From Ophioderma brevispina (lineage: Eukaryota; Echinodermata; Ophiuroidea; Amphilepidida; Ophiodermatidae), in NCBI GenBank assembly GCA_023653785.1, contig JAMKCH010011918.1, positions 43,608 to 107,607 on the forward strand: a DNA stretch of 64,000 nt. Reading direction: 5' to 3'. Below are positions 11,319-23,612 of the stretch, in pieces. Position numbers and translations under genes: made by a program. The notes beneath the pieces were generated by a model. That model searched no databases, was not told the origin of the DNA, and saw nothing but the letters and a program-made list of their open reading frames with translations. Every line of letters begins with the position of its first letter. Position 1 is the first letter of the stretch.

Positions 11319-11500
11319 TTGAAAACTATTCTTAAAGATGTATCCTGGGTTGCTGAATCCTTTTTTCTTTCAAGCTGTTCACTGACGATGATGATCTGTT
11401 CAAACATGAAGATTCGCCGTTCCTTGAATTTAAGAGTGGTTGGGTCTGCTACTTGTAGGGTGTCCTGTAATAATAGTTTGCCTTGTGCAGTGATCTTTCC
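11319..11500 (-). CDS. Trio/Kalirin-type RhoGEF, PH-domain N-terminal half exon (frameshifted)
   Basis: The minus-strand exon begins GKITAQGKLLLQDTLQVAD and continues with KERRIFMFEQIIIVSEQLE. This matches the first strands of the PH domain after the second DH domain of Trio/Kalirin RhoGEFs (QGKLLxQDT, then KERRxFxFEQIxIxSE). The acceptor is TTTTCTATAG before 11,500 and the donor GTATGT after 11,319. With one more A in the A-run near 11,365 the exon would be 183 bases (61 codons, phase 0), and the second part would read in the family's P-G-Y-x-FK-x-S pattern and join in frame to the exon at 3,427. As given, the exon is 182 bases and shifts frame. This is a consensus error in a homopolymer or a real null allele; I favour an error. 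The preceding DH-domain exons were not found. Confidence 0.85.
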
Positions 11501-11929
11501 CTATAGAAAAAGAACAATTGCAATATATATTTATTACATAACAGGATTGGATAAATATTAGCAATGATTAGATTGATGTCGAAAATTATTAAACTGAAAC
11601 TGTGTTTCTAACAAATCAAAAATGTACTGTAAATTTTCAGTGCTTTAGCCAGTAGAAACATGTTCTACTACATTTGCTTGCTTATACTGGCTAAATTTCC
11701 CCTGGTATTTCACTGACACTTATCCTTTCGGGTACTCAGCCACTGAATTTGAAACACGTATGATGCACTCCCCTGGTACTTAACTGCATTCATGTACTTA
11801 TGAACATACCGGTTGTGTTCTTTTCATTAACATTGGAATTAGCCGCTGATATTGTGCATACCATCAATTCTTTTGCAATCAAAGATACCTCTTTTTCCAA
11901 ATACATGAACTTCAGACAATGTCTGCTGG

Positions 11930-13320
11930 CAAATTAGATCAAAGATCGTGTAAGGTCATTAAAGGTTAATCAGCATATCCCCTTGAGTCTTGGGCCAGTG
12001 CTTCTTTTGATTAAGGTTGATGGTTTCAACAGCACTTCATTTGCAGAAATGTATAGATTTTGACAAAATGGGGGTCAAATGTCACATAGAGCTCATTAGA
12101 GATCAATCTATGCATACCGCATAGGGGTCAGAGGTCAGTTGGCACGTACCTGTGAGTATTGAGCCAGTGTTTTTTAAGCAAATTGGCAGTTATACACCTT
12201 TATTTGAAAACAAATATTGGTTTATATATTTTAACAAGATGGGGTCAGAGGTCAGGTATACGTCATTAGAGGTCAATCTGTGTACACCACAAGTCTTGTG
12301 CCAGTGATGGTTTTGAGCAAATTTGGTGGTCACAGCACTTTATTTGCAAATGTTGTATAATTTTGACAAAATGGTCAAGGTCACAAGGGTCCGAGATTCA
12401 TACCCTATATGATCCTTGTACCATTGGTTGTTTTAAGCTAGGTTGTTGGAGAATTTCATTTAAATAGTGTTTTTTAAAGGTTTGAACACAATGGGGGTCA
12501 AAGGTCATATTGGTGATTATATCAATTGCATACAGTTCACGATTCTTGGGCCTGTGGTTTCTTTGGAGCAAGTTTGTGGATTACAACTTTATTTCAATGT
12601 TGTATGTTTTCGACAAAAATTGGGTTCAAACCATAGGGTCAGAATAGTTCACTGTGCATACCCTATAGTCGAACCATTGGTTGTTTAAGACAACTATTTA
12701 ATTCGAATCTGGTATGAATTTAAGCCATTACATATTCGATACCAAAACGTTCATTATTGGGTTTAAAGCATCTGATTCTGCTGAACAAAGTTTAGCATTC
12801 AGCTGTTAATACTGCTTTTTAGTTTTGATCTCAACACATCCCCTCCAATATGTATTTTTACCATCGACCATATGCGTTTTTACTGACAGGAAAAAAATCG
12901 ACGATAAAATTTTACCTCAATTGAACAGTTCCAGTTCAATTGGAAACCAAACTTGTGTCATAGTGCACCATGGGATCCCTCATATGTTAATGTTGTCATA
13001 TGTCATGTGCCAAGGTCAAGGTCAGGGCGGCCGAATATGTTTTATAGTTTGACAAAATGGGGTCAAATTAGTAATAGATTAGAGTCAATTGACTTACAGC
13101 CCATAGGAGTCTTGTGCCGATTTTCTTTTGAACATGTTTGGTATCAATACAACTTTATTTGGAGAAATGTATTATACTTTGACAAACTGGGTCAAAGGTT
13201 CAGGCAAGTCATTAGAAGTCAATCTGTGTATACGCCATGAGTCTCGCCCCAGTTCTTTTTAGCAGGTTTGGTAGTCACAGCACCAATGCAGAAAACTGAA
13301 TAGGTTTTTATTTGTAGAAA
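11930..13320. repeat. Degenerate TGACC/GGTCA tandem array
   Basis: Roughly 150-base units repeat with strong divergence. Each contains a GGTCAAAGGTCA-like core, a phrase like AGAGGTCAATCTGTG, then AGTCTTGTGCCAGT, then TTTGGTGGTCACAGCAC and a TTTGACAAAATGG end. Units are clearest at 12,060-12,470 and 13,020-13,320. The array resumes after the LINE at 16,436, so the LINE interrupts it. Short open frames here are incidental. Confidence 0.65.
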
Positions 13321-13329
13321 GTTCTTCTT

Positions 13330-16300
13330 CTTCTTATCGTGTCCCAAAACCACTGTGGTTTCTCAATATGATCCCGCAGAGATGGGTACACGTCTGGCTG
13401 CTTCACTGAATTCCGCAAGGTCCTTGTTTTTGCATTGTTGCTCCAGCAGTGGGCAGACCACGAGGTTTTCATTGTCTTGTGCTGTTCACAACCAAGGTAG
13501 TTCCTGATCTGCTTCCAGATAGCCCCACTATCTGCAAGGAAACCTTAGATCGCCAGTCTGGTTCTCAATCTATTGAGGCATCGCCCTTCAGCCCCTGAGG
13601 AGTCAGATTCAGGTGGGAGATGCTCACCCGGTTCAATACCGATATGATGTGACTTGGTTGTAGCAAGTCTTTCTTTCCACAAGGCTACTCTCTTTACCTC
13701 CTTAGAGCTGTTTTCAAGATGTTGGACTTTGCTTACGAAATCTCTCTCTAGATTTAAGGCGGTTGGCAGCATTATCTCTGTCCAACATAGGGTGCTTCCC
13801 ATGATACTTGGCAGCTACGCTCTTGCATGCTCGCTACGCTACGACAGGATTGTCTGTGGAGCAATTCCTGCTAGGATTACATTTTCCGTTGTGTTGAGAC
13901 GGCTGCATCTGTGATAAGCCGGCAGGATGCATTTAATGCTGGATCAAGCTTCTTGGCATGGGTTGATCTTTCCATACAGGGCAGGCATCCTCTGCCCTTT
14001 TTTTTTTAGTAGCACCGGCAAGTGCCTTGATCTTAGGGTAAGTGTGGCGAGCACCACATCTGGTGCCAGTGAGTTTGTTCGAGTGTTATTGCGTGAACAT
14101 ACTGTACTCTTCGTCTTCTCAATGTGTCTTATCAGAGAGAGTGTGGTCCAAGTTAACTCCTTAGACAGGGTACTCACAGTGCTCTAGGGGTGTCCCAGAC
14201 CAGTAACTTTAAGCTAACGTTTGGCGTCAAGGTTGCGTAGATGGAATGCTCACACACCTGTGTTTTCGAGGATTTGCACATAGGTGTTTTTCTCTCATAA
14301 TAGGAGTAGTTCATCCAAATCTTTGGAGAGTCTCTCTTCAACAAACTGTGAAGTCGGCATCTGTGCGCTAATTCCAAATCGTCTGCATAAATAAAACGAC
14401 AGGTTCCTGCACTGCTATGTTGGTCGTTGTATATATGTTGAACAGGAGAGGTGCAACACACTCCCTGTGGTAGACCATTCTTAAGCTTACGCCATCGGCT
14501 CTTTTCTCGCTCCTAGCTGAACAAAGACATCCTGTTAGCCCGCAATCCACGGATACGCTCAGTCAAGTGGATGTTCCTTGGTAAATTTCCATGATCTTAT
14601 GGAGTAGGCATCTGTGATTAACAGTGTCGTATGCTGCTGAGAGGTCGACTACCCCAGTTCCGGTTTACCAAAGACCCTTCTCGAAACCATCCTCAATGTG
14701 TTGAGTTTAGGGTTGAGTACTTGGCTTGTTAATTGTTGATTTGCCTGGCCGGAAACCTGCTTTTTCCTGGTATGAGGTGTTCTTCTATCACAGTCGATAC
14801 GTTGAGCAGGAGCGTTCAAAGTGCTTGTAGGTATGGCTAAGGAGTGATATAGGTCTGTACCTCTTGGGATTGTAGGTACTTCCCCTGCTTTAGAGTGCCA
14901 TAACATGTCTTTCCTCCAGTCTTTGGAACCTTGTGGGAAATGAGGCATCAATTGTAGAGCTCAAGAAGCCAATTCCCTTGCTACTGGGCCAGATTTTTTT
15001 GTTGCTCATTAGAGATGTTGTCAAGGCTACTGCTTTTCCTGGTTGAAGTTGAGCATACCAATTCCATTCGTCCATGTTGAAGGGGCGAGTGAAAACCAGG
15101 GTCACCACTATACCTCTTATGGTCTAGTTTGATCTTCTGGTTTCTTGCCGCACTTGCCATTCAAGCATTGGTTGGCACTTGGTTGGTTTGACATTTGGGC
15201 TGCTGGGAGGTTCTCGTTGGATCCCCTCGGAGCTTTCGGATGGTAGACCATGCGTTCTTGCTGTATGGGTCATATCGTTGGATTCATTTATGGTATGCCA
15301 GGTTTAGATCTTTTCCGTAGATCCTCTCCGAGACTTCCTCTCACCTTTAGCAGTTGGTTTCAGCCGAAAAGGGATCAGCTTTCAACATTGATAACTCTTG
15401 ATATTCTCTAGCACACTCCTTGGAAAGCCTGGTATATATTCCTCCTACAGCCTCTGGGTATGAATCTCGTGCAGTCTTGTTCACTAGTTTTTGGCAAATT
15501 TTGGTCATAGTTATGGGGTTTTTGGAGCAATCCTCTTCAGGTTCGTATCCAGTCATCATGATCCTTGCCCAGTCTGGCTCCCTGTAGTTAAAGCGGCGCT
15601 TAAAGGCACTTTGTTTGGTCTTACTGCAGCGTTTGACTTGGATACCGATTTGGTCGATGTTGAGTTTTGGGTGAAGGCTCCGAACAATCTTGCTACACAG
15701 GTTAGAGTTTTTTTGCTAACAATAGCTAGATAGGTTGTAACCTCTATTCCAACGGGCCCTCTGAAATGATGGCGGCTCTTAGAGTCGTAAGAGACGTAGA
15801 TGTTGCCGTCATATCCATTCTTCGACAGCTTGTCGTCTTTGTTAGTTTCATTGTAGCCCCATTTGGTACTATGGCTGTTGAAGTCGCCAATGAAGAAGTT
15901 AGGTTTGGTGGAATTCGCAGGGTTGAGCTGAAGGTCTCGAAGTATCTCTGATGGAGTTTTAGACAATGTAACTATGACAGACCAAGCTCAAGGTGAGGAC
16001 TTCGGTGTTGTTATCATCAGACATTGGGGTTGCTTCTACTCGAGTACCTGTTTTTTCTCACAAATATGCCCTTTCCTTATTGGTCGATTGTCTGTCGGTG
16101 GCAGGACCAGGTCCTGGTATGGTTGGGCGGTGGTTATTGATTCCTCTGTGGGGTTTCCTGCAGACTAGGACTCGCAATGGAGATTGTACACAAATCAGCA
16201 ATTATGTTACTTTTTGCACTGAAAAAACCCTCCACATTCAATTACACTATAGCCAAGGCAGACCTTAGAAAAAGGCCTGCGTTGAGGTCTAGCCATTATA

Positions 16301-16435
16301 TGGGCATACTTAAGAAATGAGTTAATGGAAACATGTTGGGAGTTGTAGAATTAGTTCTCTGCTTCGCTTCGCATTTTTCACTTTGCTTCGCTACGCAGCT
16401 TAACGGGATACCACAAACGGTTCCTCTACTTCTCC
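13330..16435 (-). mobile_element. Decayed jockey-like non-LTR retrotransposon
   Basis: Minus-strand pieces in correct order identify an apurinic-type endonuclease plus reverse transcriptase ORF. They are an endonuclease block (FIGDFNSHSTKWGY, about 15,840-15,895), a region before the RT (15,350-15,560), RT motifs including APLLFNIYT (about 14,440-14,490) and the catalytic YADD at 14,378-14,389, and a C-terminal block ending LNRLRT (about 13,560). Several frameshifts and stops separate the pieces. The family looks like the jockey-superfamily Pol-like LINEs common in invertebrates. It sits inside the TGACC-rich array (units at 13,180-13,320 and 16,440-16,720), giving a relative age: array first, LINE later. 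Exact ends are uncertain, and the GAAGAAGAAGAA at 13,323-13,334 may be the 3' tail. Confidence 0.8.
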
Positions 16436-16740
16436 CCCGCAGAATAAGATAGTATATACCTGTATTTTGACAAATGGGATCACATGTCAAAATTCCATGG
16501 GTCACTAGAGGTCAATCTGTGCATACTGTATGAGTCCTGGACCAGTTGTTTGTTGTAATTTGCAGCATTTATTTGCAGAAGTGTTTTTTTTTTAATGTTT
16601 TACAAATGAGTCAAAGGTCATATAAGGGTCAAAGGTCATCTATGAGTACAATTTTTAGATTTCTCTTGTCCAAAATTTCAGGCCTTTCGGGCAAATTTGA
16701 TCAAAGATTTTCGTTATGTATTGATCATTTTAATTAAAAC
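16436..16740. repeat. Continuation of the TGACC-rich array
   Basis: Further units like those at 11,930-13,320, with GGTCACTAGAGGTCAATCTGTG and two AAAGGTCAT cores (about 16,611 and 16,630). They lie directly beyond the 5' end of the LINE and match the units on its other side. Confidence 0.6.
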
Positions 16741-16971
16741 TCGATATAATAACACAGTGTAACAAAACATGCTCCACCACGTTTTGCTTTGAAATATTTA
16801 TGGGATCGACTATAACTTAATAGGCCTATATCTTTTCTAAACAAGGCGGTTCTCGAACCACAAGTCTCGCCTGCTTTCGCACATAGCTGTAAGACAGAGC
16901 ATCAGAAAAGATTGCAATTGTATGAATACAAGGTGTTCCCAAAAAAGTTGTGCAAGCAGATACATTAGACA

Positions 16972-18135
16972 GGTCCCAGCCAAGGAAAAACTGCCATTTT
17001 TTCCAGTCAAGGTTTTCTAAGTGATTTTGTCTTCTTGAACGCATACTCTTTTAAATAAGCTTGGGCCACCCAGAATTTTGCCCCAAATTCAAGATGGCCG
17101 CCAAAATCCAAAATGGCTGCCAAAATTACATTAATTGGATTAATACCCTCTCTAAGTTTTTCCTGTCAAAGATTTTTCAGTGATTCTGTCATTCTGAACA
17201 TTCCCCCATTCAAATTGGCCCGAGAGCTACTCCGAATATCGCCTCAAATCCAAGATGGCCGCCAAAAATCAAAATAGCTGCCAAAATGACCTTAATTACA
17301 CTTATACCGCGTCTTGGCTCTAGTTTTTACAGCAGTTCCGTCATCTTAAGCCTGAAGCTATTGAAATTAGGTTAGAGGCTACCAAGGATTCGGTCTCAAA
17401 TCCAAATTGGCCGCCAAATTCACCTTATTAGCTGTTCATGTTAACTTTTTCTCAGTGGTTCCGTCATTCCAAACCATGGTCCTTTGAAATTTCCTTGCAT
17501 GGTACTCATGATTTGGCTGCAAATGCAAGATGGCCACTTAAATCCAAAATGGCTGCCATATTCAAATTAAATTCCCATTCTCTTTCCCCCCATGAATTAA
17601 CTTTTTGTGTGTGAATATGAGGTTTACATGGTGCTGGATACCGATTTTGTGGGATAGAATACTCACCTGATTCTTATTATCATGTAAATATTGTTTAGTC
17701 TGGGCATCTTAAATTGTTAGGCTCAGCAACAAACTGGATGATGGAAACACATAATTAACACTCGTCTTACAAGCCTTTTTTGTAACACGGATTACCAAGG
17801 GGGGGGTTACCACCCTCTCGAGAATTCATTATAAAGCACCCAATGCTTATTATTTTGGTACCAGTGGATAGCTATGGTCTTCCTCTTTCCATTGATACCA
17901 AAATAAGTACCGACATACCTAGAATGGCATCACAATGATGTCATCAAGTGCACGAGTCGGCGAAAATCCAATTTATTTTGTGCTAAAAAAGGAAGGAATA
18001 TCGGATTTTCATGCTGTTTCAGCTCTAAATGATCGCAAATGACTAGTTTTACATAAACATAGAGTTTAGAGCCATACTGTGCATAATATTTTCAAAAAAT
18101 GCACCATAAAATATTCTTGTGTGGCAACCCCCACC
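16972..18135. repeat. Left arm of a 1.2-kb imperfect inverted repeat
   Basis: This arm is the reverse complement of about 22,330-23,612 at roughly 80-85% by eye. Ordered landmarks include CCAGCCAAGG, AATAAGCTTGGGG/CC, TTAATTGGATTAATACC, GGCCCGAGAG, GAATATCGC, ATGAGGTTTAC with GTAAACCTCAT, CGATTTTGTGGGAT, and GTTTACATAA with its complement. The arms differ by many small indels. They enclose about 4.2 kb including a LINE. Either two copies of one dispersed element lie head to head, or they are the ends of one large foldback transposon. I found no matching flanking duplication. Confidence 0.8.
17085..17560. repeat. Tandem AAGATGGCCGCC repeat inside the left arm
   Basis: Four degenerate units of about 125-160 bases each carry the signature AAGATGGCCGCCAAAAT followed by AAAATGGCTGCC, then a TTTTTCAGTGATTCTGTCATT-like stretch. 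Unit cores lie near 17,091, 17,252, 17,404 and 17,529. The inverted partner units lie in 22,950-23,480. The GGCCGCC core resembles a YY1/REX1-type site by consensus only. Confidence 0.65.
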
Positions 18136-18397
18136 CCACCCCTTACCTTCAACTATGACGGAATACCCTAACCCCGGTGAACATTTTTTTTCGCTATAAT
18201 GACCAGAAAGGATGAAATAATTATTACCTAGAAGCTTTTTACTCAAGCTTTTGGCATTTTAGCGCACCGGAGCAAAGTTCACTGGGGTGGTAACCATCCT
18301 CCCCTTGGGTTAAGCTGCAATTCTAGAGATAACTTCAATTCCAAAAGTTCATTCGCTTAAGTCCAAATCACTGTCTGTCTGCGAATCGGATGGACTG

Positions 18398-18589
18398 TTA
18401 TGTTATTGACAGACGAGGTCGGGGACGAGGTAGCCCACTGTTCTTGAGCGAAGTCGCTTTCACTTTCAGTAATATCATCCTCTCCTGGGCTATAGACCTT
18501 TTCTCACTCTGGTTGGGTCTCACCCTTCTCTTCTTATTTGGAGGCTGGGCCATGTCCCTTGGAAGCTGGGCCGTGTCCCTTGATTCCAC
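18398..18589 (-). other. Open frame with nuclear-localisation-like basic motif, origin unknown
   Basis: The minus-strand frame reads MESRDTAQLPRDMAQPPNKKRRVRPNQSEKR-like sequence split over a short region. PPNKKRRV resembles a classical monopartite nuclear localisation signal. Downstream on the same strand another frame gives an acidic run (PGEDDITESESD), so a single frameshift could join basic and acidic parts of one low-complexity protein. No family is recognised. It lies just outside the inverted-repeat arm and on the opposite strand to the following LINE, and could belong to a transposon. Confidence 0.2.
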
Positions 18590-18699
18590 ACTGTATGTCT
18601 TTTTAATTCACTGTTGTCTTTTTTATCTCACTGTATTTTAATCATGCCCCGTCAGAGGACACTATCTGATGCCAGTCTGGCACCGTGCCCTTATTAGGC

Positions 18700-20580
18700 A
18701 GGCATCACCAGATGTCAAGTCGGATGGCATCGCAGTGCTGCCAACTCAATGTGGAAGGTCTCACTAGGCAAAAGATTAAACATCATCGAACACATTCATA
18801 CATTACGATAAAGTCACTGCGATTCTCCTCCAAGAGACGCACGCTACCGACGTTCCATTTTGAACATCTGCGGCTACATTAGCTGCACACACCAAGAGTG
18901 CTACCCATGGGATTGCCACCCTTGCTAGTTAACTCAGCCCAATGCAAACAAATTGCAAAACTCACGGCAGACTCCCACCATGGAATGGCAAACTACCAAA
19001 TGCAGGTGTTCATGTCACCATGTTACCAGCCACTAACCATCGGCTTCCAGCAGACTCCTACCACTTATGGTGACCTTGCATTTATGCTGGCTACTTTAAT
19101 AGCCATAGCATAACCTGGGGTTACAGAACAACCAACCCTGATGGAGCTACCCCCTAAGGACTGGGCCCCAAAATCCGGTGTACAACTATTGCACGACCCC
19201 AAGTAACCAGACAATTTCTACTCTGGAAGGTGGAATATGTCTACAACCTGACCTCGCTTTTGCAAACATTGACCTATCCCCATTCACCGCACTGTTCTCG
19301 ACCGCATTTCCGAAGTCCCAACACGCCATCACTGATCGCTCAGGAGATCCTTGCTAAGCCTATACCAACAAAGCCGGTGAAAAGGTGGAACTTCCTCAAG
19401 GCAGACTGGGACCAGTTCAAGAACCTGGTGGCTCAGAAGAACCAACTCGACCCCAACCTCCTCAACCTGGACAATTCCTACACAGCACTGTGTCAACTCT
19501 ATTAATATAGCCAAAGAAGACCATTCCACATGGCTGCCGTCGCAGTTATATCCCATCCTGGGATGAGGAAGCGAGACTCTTTACAATGACTTCCGAATTC
19601 TGAAACCGGGGAAGAAGGTTCAGCCAAGGCTTCAGACCTGACAAACCGCTTGGACAGGAAAACGCCGCGAGCTCTGGGAGGGACGGTCATAGGTATCGAC
19701 TTCACCCACTCCCGCAGGAAGCCTGGACAAGACTATAAACCGCCTCACCCGCAGAATTTCCAAACCATCGAAATGTTCCAGACTGCACTCAATGGATGAG
19801 CAATCCTGGCAAATGGTCGTTTCAAGAACATGATAAGACCACACTCGCTCTGGCAAAAAAGAGATCACCAAACCTCCGTCCGAGCCCCCGTGTGATGGGT
19901 CACTTTCAACATCCTTCTCTAGATGAGCTTACCTCTGCTATTAGACAAGAGTGGAAGGCCCAGGGTCCTGATAACATAGCAGCAGAGTTCCTGAGCAATT
20001 TTGTGGCCCACGATGTCTAGATTGGCTCCAGGAGTTCTACACATTTTGCCTTAACAACAAGTCCTTACCCAAAATCTGGAGGAGAGCTACTATATCGCAC
20101 TCCCCAAACCAAACAAGCTGTCGACAACCCTAGAACTACGCCCGATCACTACTGAGTGTCTCCTTCAAACTCATTGAAAGGATGATCCTGGCCCACCTGG
20201 AGCCCGTCGTCGAACCCCTCTGCCTGACGAACAAGCGGGATTTCGCCATGGCCGGAGCAATGGTCACCAGAGTGTAAACTCACAAATGATATTGAGGAAA
20301 GCTTTGAAAAGTGCCGTAAGGCAGGAGTCATCTTGGTGGACCTTTACTGCAGCATAGACCACCGTGGGGCACCAGGGCTTGACACTCAAGCTTATCAGGC
20401 CAGCCCGGATCGTCACCTTGTACAATCTTATGTAACATGCTAGCAAACCGTATAGCTTTATTCTCAAGACCAGTGATGGGCAGAGTAGTGCGTCTGCGTC
20501 GTCTGAGGAATGGTGTACCACACAGGACTGGATTGCTCCTATGCTGTTTCAAATGTATATCAGGATAACCCTCAAACAAC
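18700..20580 (+). mobile_element. Second jockey-like LINE, truncated within the RT
   Basis: The plus strand shows ordered fragments of an endonuclease-RT polyprotein: an endonuclease start containing QLNVEGLTR (about 18,742), a downstream piece ending with LNRT-type linker sequence and AKPIPTKPVKRWNFLKADW (about 19,350-19,410), RT motif region FKLIERMILAHLEPVVEPL (about 20,164-20,220), then DEQAGFRHGRSNGHQ (about 20,228-20,272) in a shifted frame, and a GVPQ-like block near 20,510. The sequence leaves the family before the catalytic YADD. Frameshifts are dense. It resembles the LINE at 13.3-16.4 kb but lies on the opposite strand, and it sits between the inverted-repeat arms. Confidence 0.7.
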
Positions 20581-22329
20581 ACTAGTACTGACATCATAAT
20601 TGAGCCACCTTTATGATCAGAAATATGATCCGTTATATAAAAAGGGTGCATAGGTATTATTCCTCATTAACAAAAATTCATTCTCGTGTTTACAGAGTCA
20701 CAAGCATCTTACTCCTATTATAAATACCTTCTCCAGAAAGAGGGTGTATAGCCGTGACTTATCTACAAGCATGAGTTTTGGTGTGATCCTACTGCTACAC
20801 CTGCGTGTGCTTAACTGGACGACTATGGATGTTTATAGCGTAACATGGGTGTTTAGCACCATTAACATTCACTATTAAAGAGACACGAGATTCTCATAAA
20901 GAAGCGTCCCCAATTTTCTTAAACTAGGGTTTTTTAAATTTGGAATACCTAACCAATGTATTAAGATCACACCGGAAGTGCATAAGCCGAATATGCCGTC
21001 TTTTGTAATAGATGATGGATTTAATATTTCTGTTGTGCACGGACAGAAAGTCAAAGCATGGTTTTTCTATGGGGAAACGAGTACGATGAGACAAAAACAA
21101 GTTCAAAACAAGGTTTGCGGGTTTCTTTTGCACATGTTTGTCAGTAAACCTTCCAACCGTTATCGTTATCGGTAGGTGGTCTACAACCGATCCAGTGAAC
21201 TTTGAGAGAAATTCATTATCCAAAAAAAAATCTCCTCCTGTACTTTAATGACTTGCAGTTATTACAAACATCCAAAATTAAGTGGTAAATGGATTTCTCA
21301 CCTTTGATTTAGGGGAGACTGTGGTAATTGAATAAGAAAGATTTATTTGCAAGAGCATGAAAGAGTAACTTGCTATTCTTTAGTGTAAAAAAATGATTAA
21401 TTCGTATTCAAAATGACAAGATTAGGGCGTCTATTTGGTGGAGTAGTAGTAAACAAAAGCAACGACATCAAAAAGTGAATCGTGCTTTATATTGGCCGAG
21501 ATTGTACTTAGGTGCTAATCTTTACTATTTTGAATGGGTTTCATATCCAGAGGGTAATATAACAGTCCCTTATTGTACAACAAAAAGTATAATAATGTCA
21601 TTTATTTTATTATCTCAAGTTGCATTAATATGCTAATACTCTGGGGGTAGAGGCCCCGGTCATTTATTATGTACATTACGTAAACTTACCACTAGAAAAA
21701 GAGAGATTTGGTATGCAAGTGTAGATTGTAGCTGTATATGTAGGCTATAAAATATCAAGTTTGAAAGAAAAATAAATTTTAACATTTTCGAAGTCAAAAA
21801 AAAGGACAAAATAAGGAAGGGAAATGAACACTGAGTGTGGTGGGTATAAATTGCTATAAAACAATGTCGTCCGGAACATGTTGGTCCAAAGTACTATCAA
21901 ACATGTCATTAATGTGGGATAATAAACTTAGAACACATGAAGATAAAACGAAAATTACTGATAATTCATACTAATTGACTACAAAAGTACGAGAATGTAA
22001 TTGTATCGGCATAAAAATTATGACGACTCGCAGCGCATAACGCATAGTGATTGTTTAATACAGATGACTTTAAAATTCATAGTTGTCCTCCCTCTGAGTA
22101 GATGTTGCATATTTTTAAAAATGCTTTATCTAGCACAAGGAAAATAGAAATTGTGGCGTATCAGTTTTTCATTTCAGGCTTGAACACTTCCTTTTGCAGT
22201 CTATTTTGATGTTCCAGCTTCAAATATACCACAATTTCAACACTATTTGTAAGCATAGGACTTAAAAAATACTAAATCATGTGAAATTTAGTTTGCTATG
22301 ATTTCAAATGGATATTGAGATTATGAACA
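20581..22329. other. Gene-free stretch with one dispersed repeat
   Basis: AT-rich with no supported gene. At about 21,050-21,150 a segment with TTTCTATGGGGA, GTTCAAAACAAGGT and TTTCTTTTG matches, in inverted orientation, 41,040-41,140, so it is a dispersed repeat. No RT, transposase or splice-flanked frame was recognised. Confidence 0.5.
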
Positions 22330-23612
22330 TAAAGGTTTGCCACACAGAATATTTTATGGTTGCAAAAATATTGAAAAATATTATGCACAGTATTGGCTCT
22401 AAACTCTGCTTATGTAAACTAGTCATTTGAGATCATTTAGAGACGAAAACAGCATATGAAATCAGATATACATACTTTTTAGCACAAAAATTGGAATTTC
22501 GCCTAGTTGTCTGTGGAAAATCTCAATTTTGCCAACTCAAGATGACGCATTGGGACGCCATCTAGGTATGTCCGGGGGGGGGGTACTTATTTTGGTATCA
22601 AGGGAAAGAGGAAGACCAAGTATCCACCGGACCAAAATCATAAGCATCGGGTTGCTTTATAATGATTCTCAAGGGGGTGGTAACCCCCTTGATAATCCGT
22701 GTTACAAAAAGGCTGGAAGACAAAGGTTAATTTGTGTTTGCCACATAATACAGTTTGTTGGCGAACCGAACAACTTAGGCTGCACGACTAAACACTTGAC
22801 AAATATTGTCATATGTACCATGAATAAAGAAGGATCAGGTGGTATCGATCCCACAAAATCGGTATCCAGTACCATGGTAAACCTCATATTGACACACAAA
22901 AAGTGAATTAATGAGGGAAAAAAGAGAAGGCGAATTTAATTGAGGGTAATATGGCAGCCATTTGGATTTACGTGGACATCTTGCATTTGCAGCCAAAATC
23001 CTGAGTACCATGCAAGGAAAAATTTCAAAGGACCATGGTTTGGAATGACGGAACCACTGAGAAAACGTAATATGAACAACTACAGTTGTTTGAATAAAAA
23101 TAAGGTGTTTTTCCTGGCATATGGTGGCCATTGGATTGCGAGACAAATGACTTGGTAGCCTCTAACCTAATTTCAATATCTTTAGGCTTGTAAGATGACG
23201 AAACTGCTGTAAAAACTTCGACAGGAAGAGCCAAGACGCCGCGGTTTATAATCGTAATTAAGGTAATTTTGGCTGCATTTTTTAGTTTTGGCGGCAATCT
23301 TGGATTGGCGCGATATTCGGGGGGGGTGACTCTCGGGCCAATTTTGAATGCGGGCAATGTTCAGAAACGCAGAATCACTTAAAAAACTTTGACAGGAAGG
23401 AAAAACTTAGAACGGGTATTAATCCAATTAATTGTAATTTTGGCAGCCATTTTGAATTTGGTGGGCATCTTGAATTTGGGGGCAAAATCTGGGTGGCCCC
23501 AAGCTTATTCTAACGAGTATGGTTTAAGTTTAAGAAGACAAATCACTTAGGAAAAAAACCTTGACTGCGAAAAAATGGCAGGTTCTCCTTGGCTGGACCG
23601 ATAATCAGGCGA
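22330..23612. repeat. Right arm of the 1.2-kb inverted repeat
   Basis: Reverse complement of 16,972-18,135, including the tandem GGCGGCC/GGCAGCC units. Matching landmarks run in the exact reverse order. A run of G's at 22,575-22,584 differs in length from the other arm (17,799-17,807 region), typical of homopolymer noise or slippage. Confidence 0.8.

Noticed and set aside
22529..22906. 125-residue plus-strand open frame
   Set aside because: It lies wholly in the right inverted-repeat arm. The matching left arm does not preserve a frame, so it is non-coding repeat.
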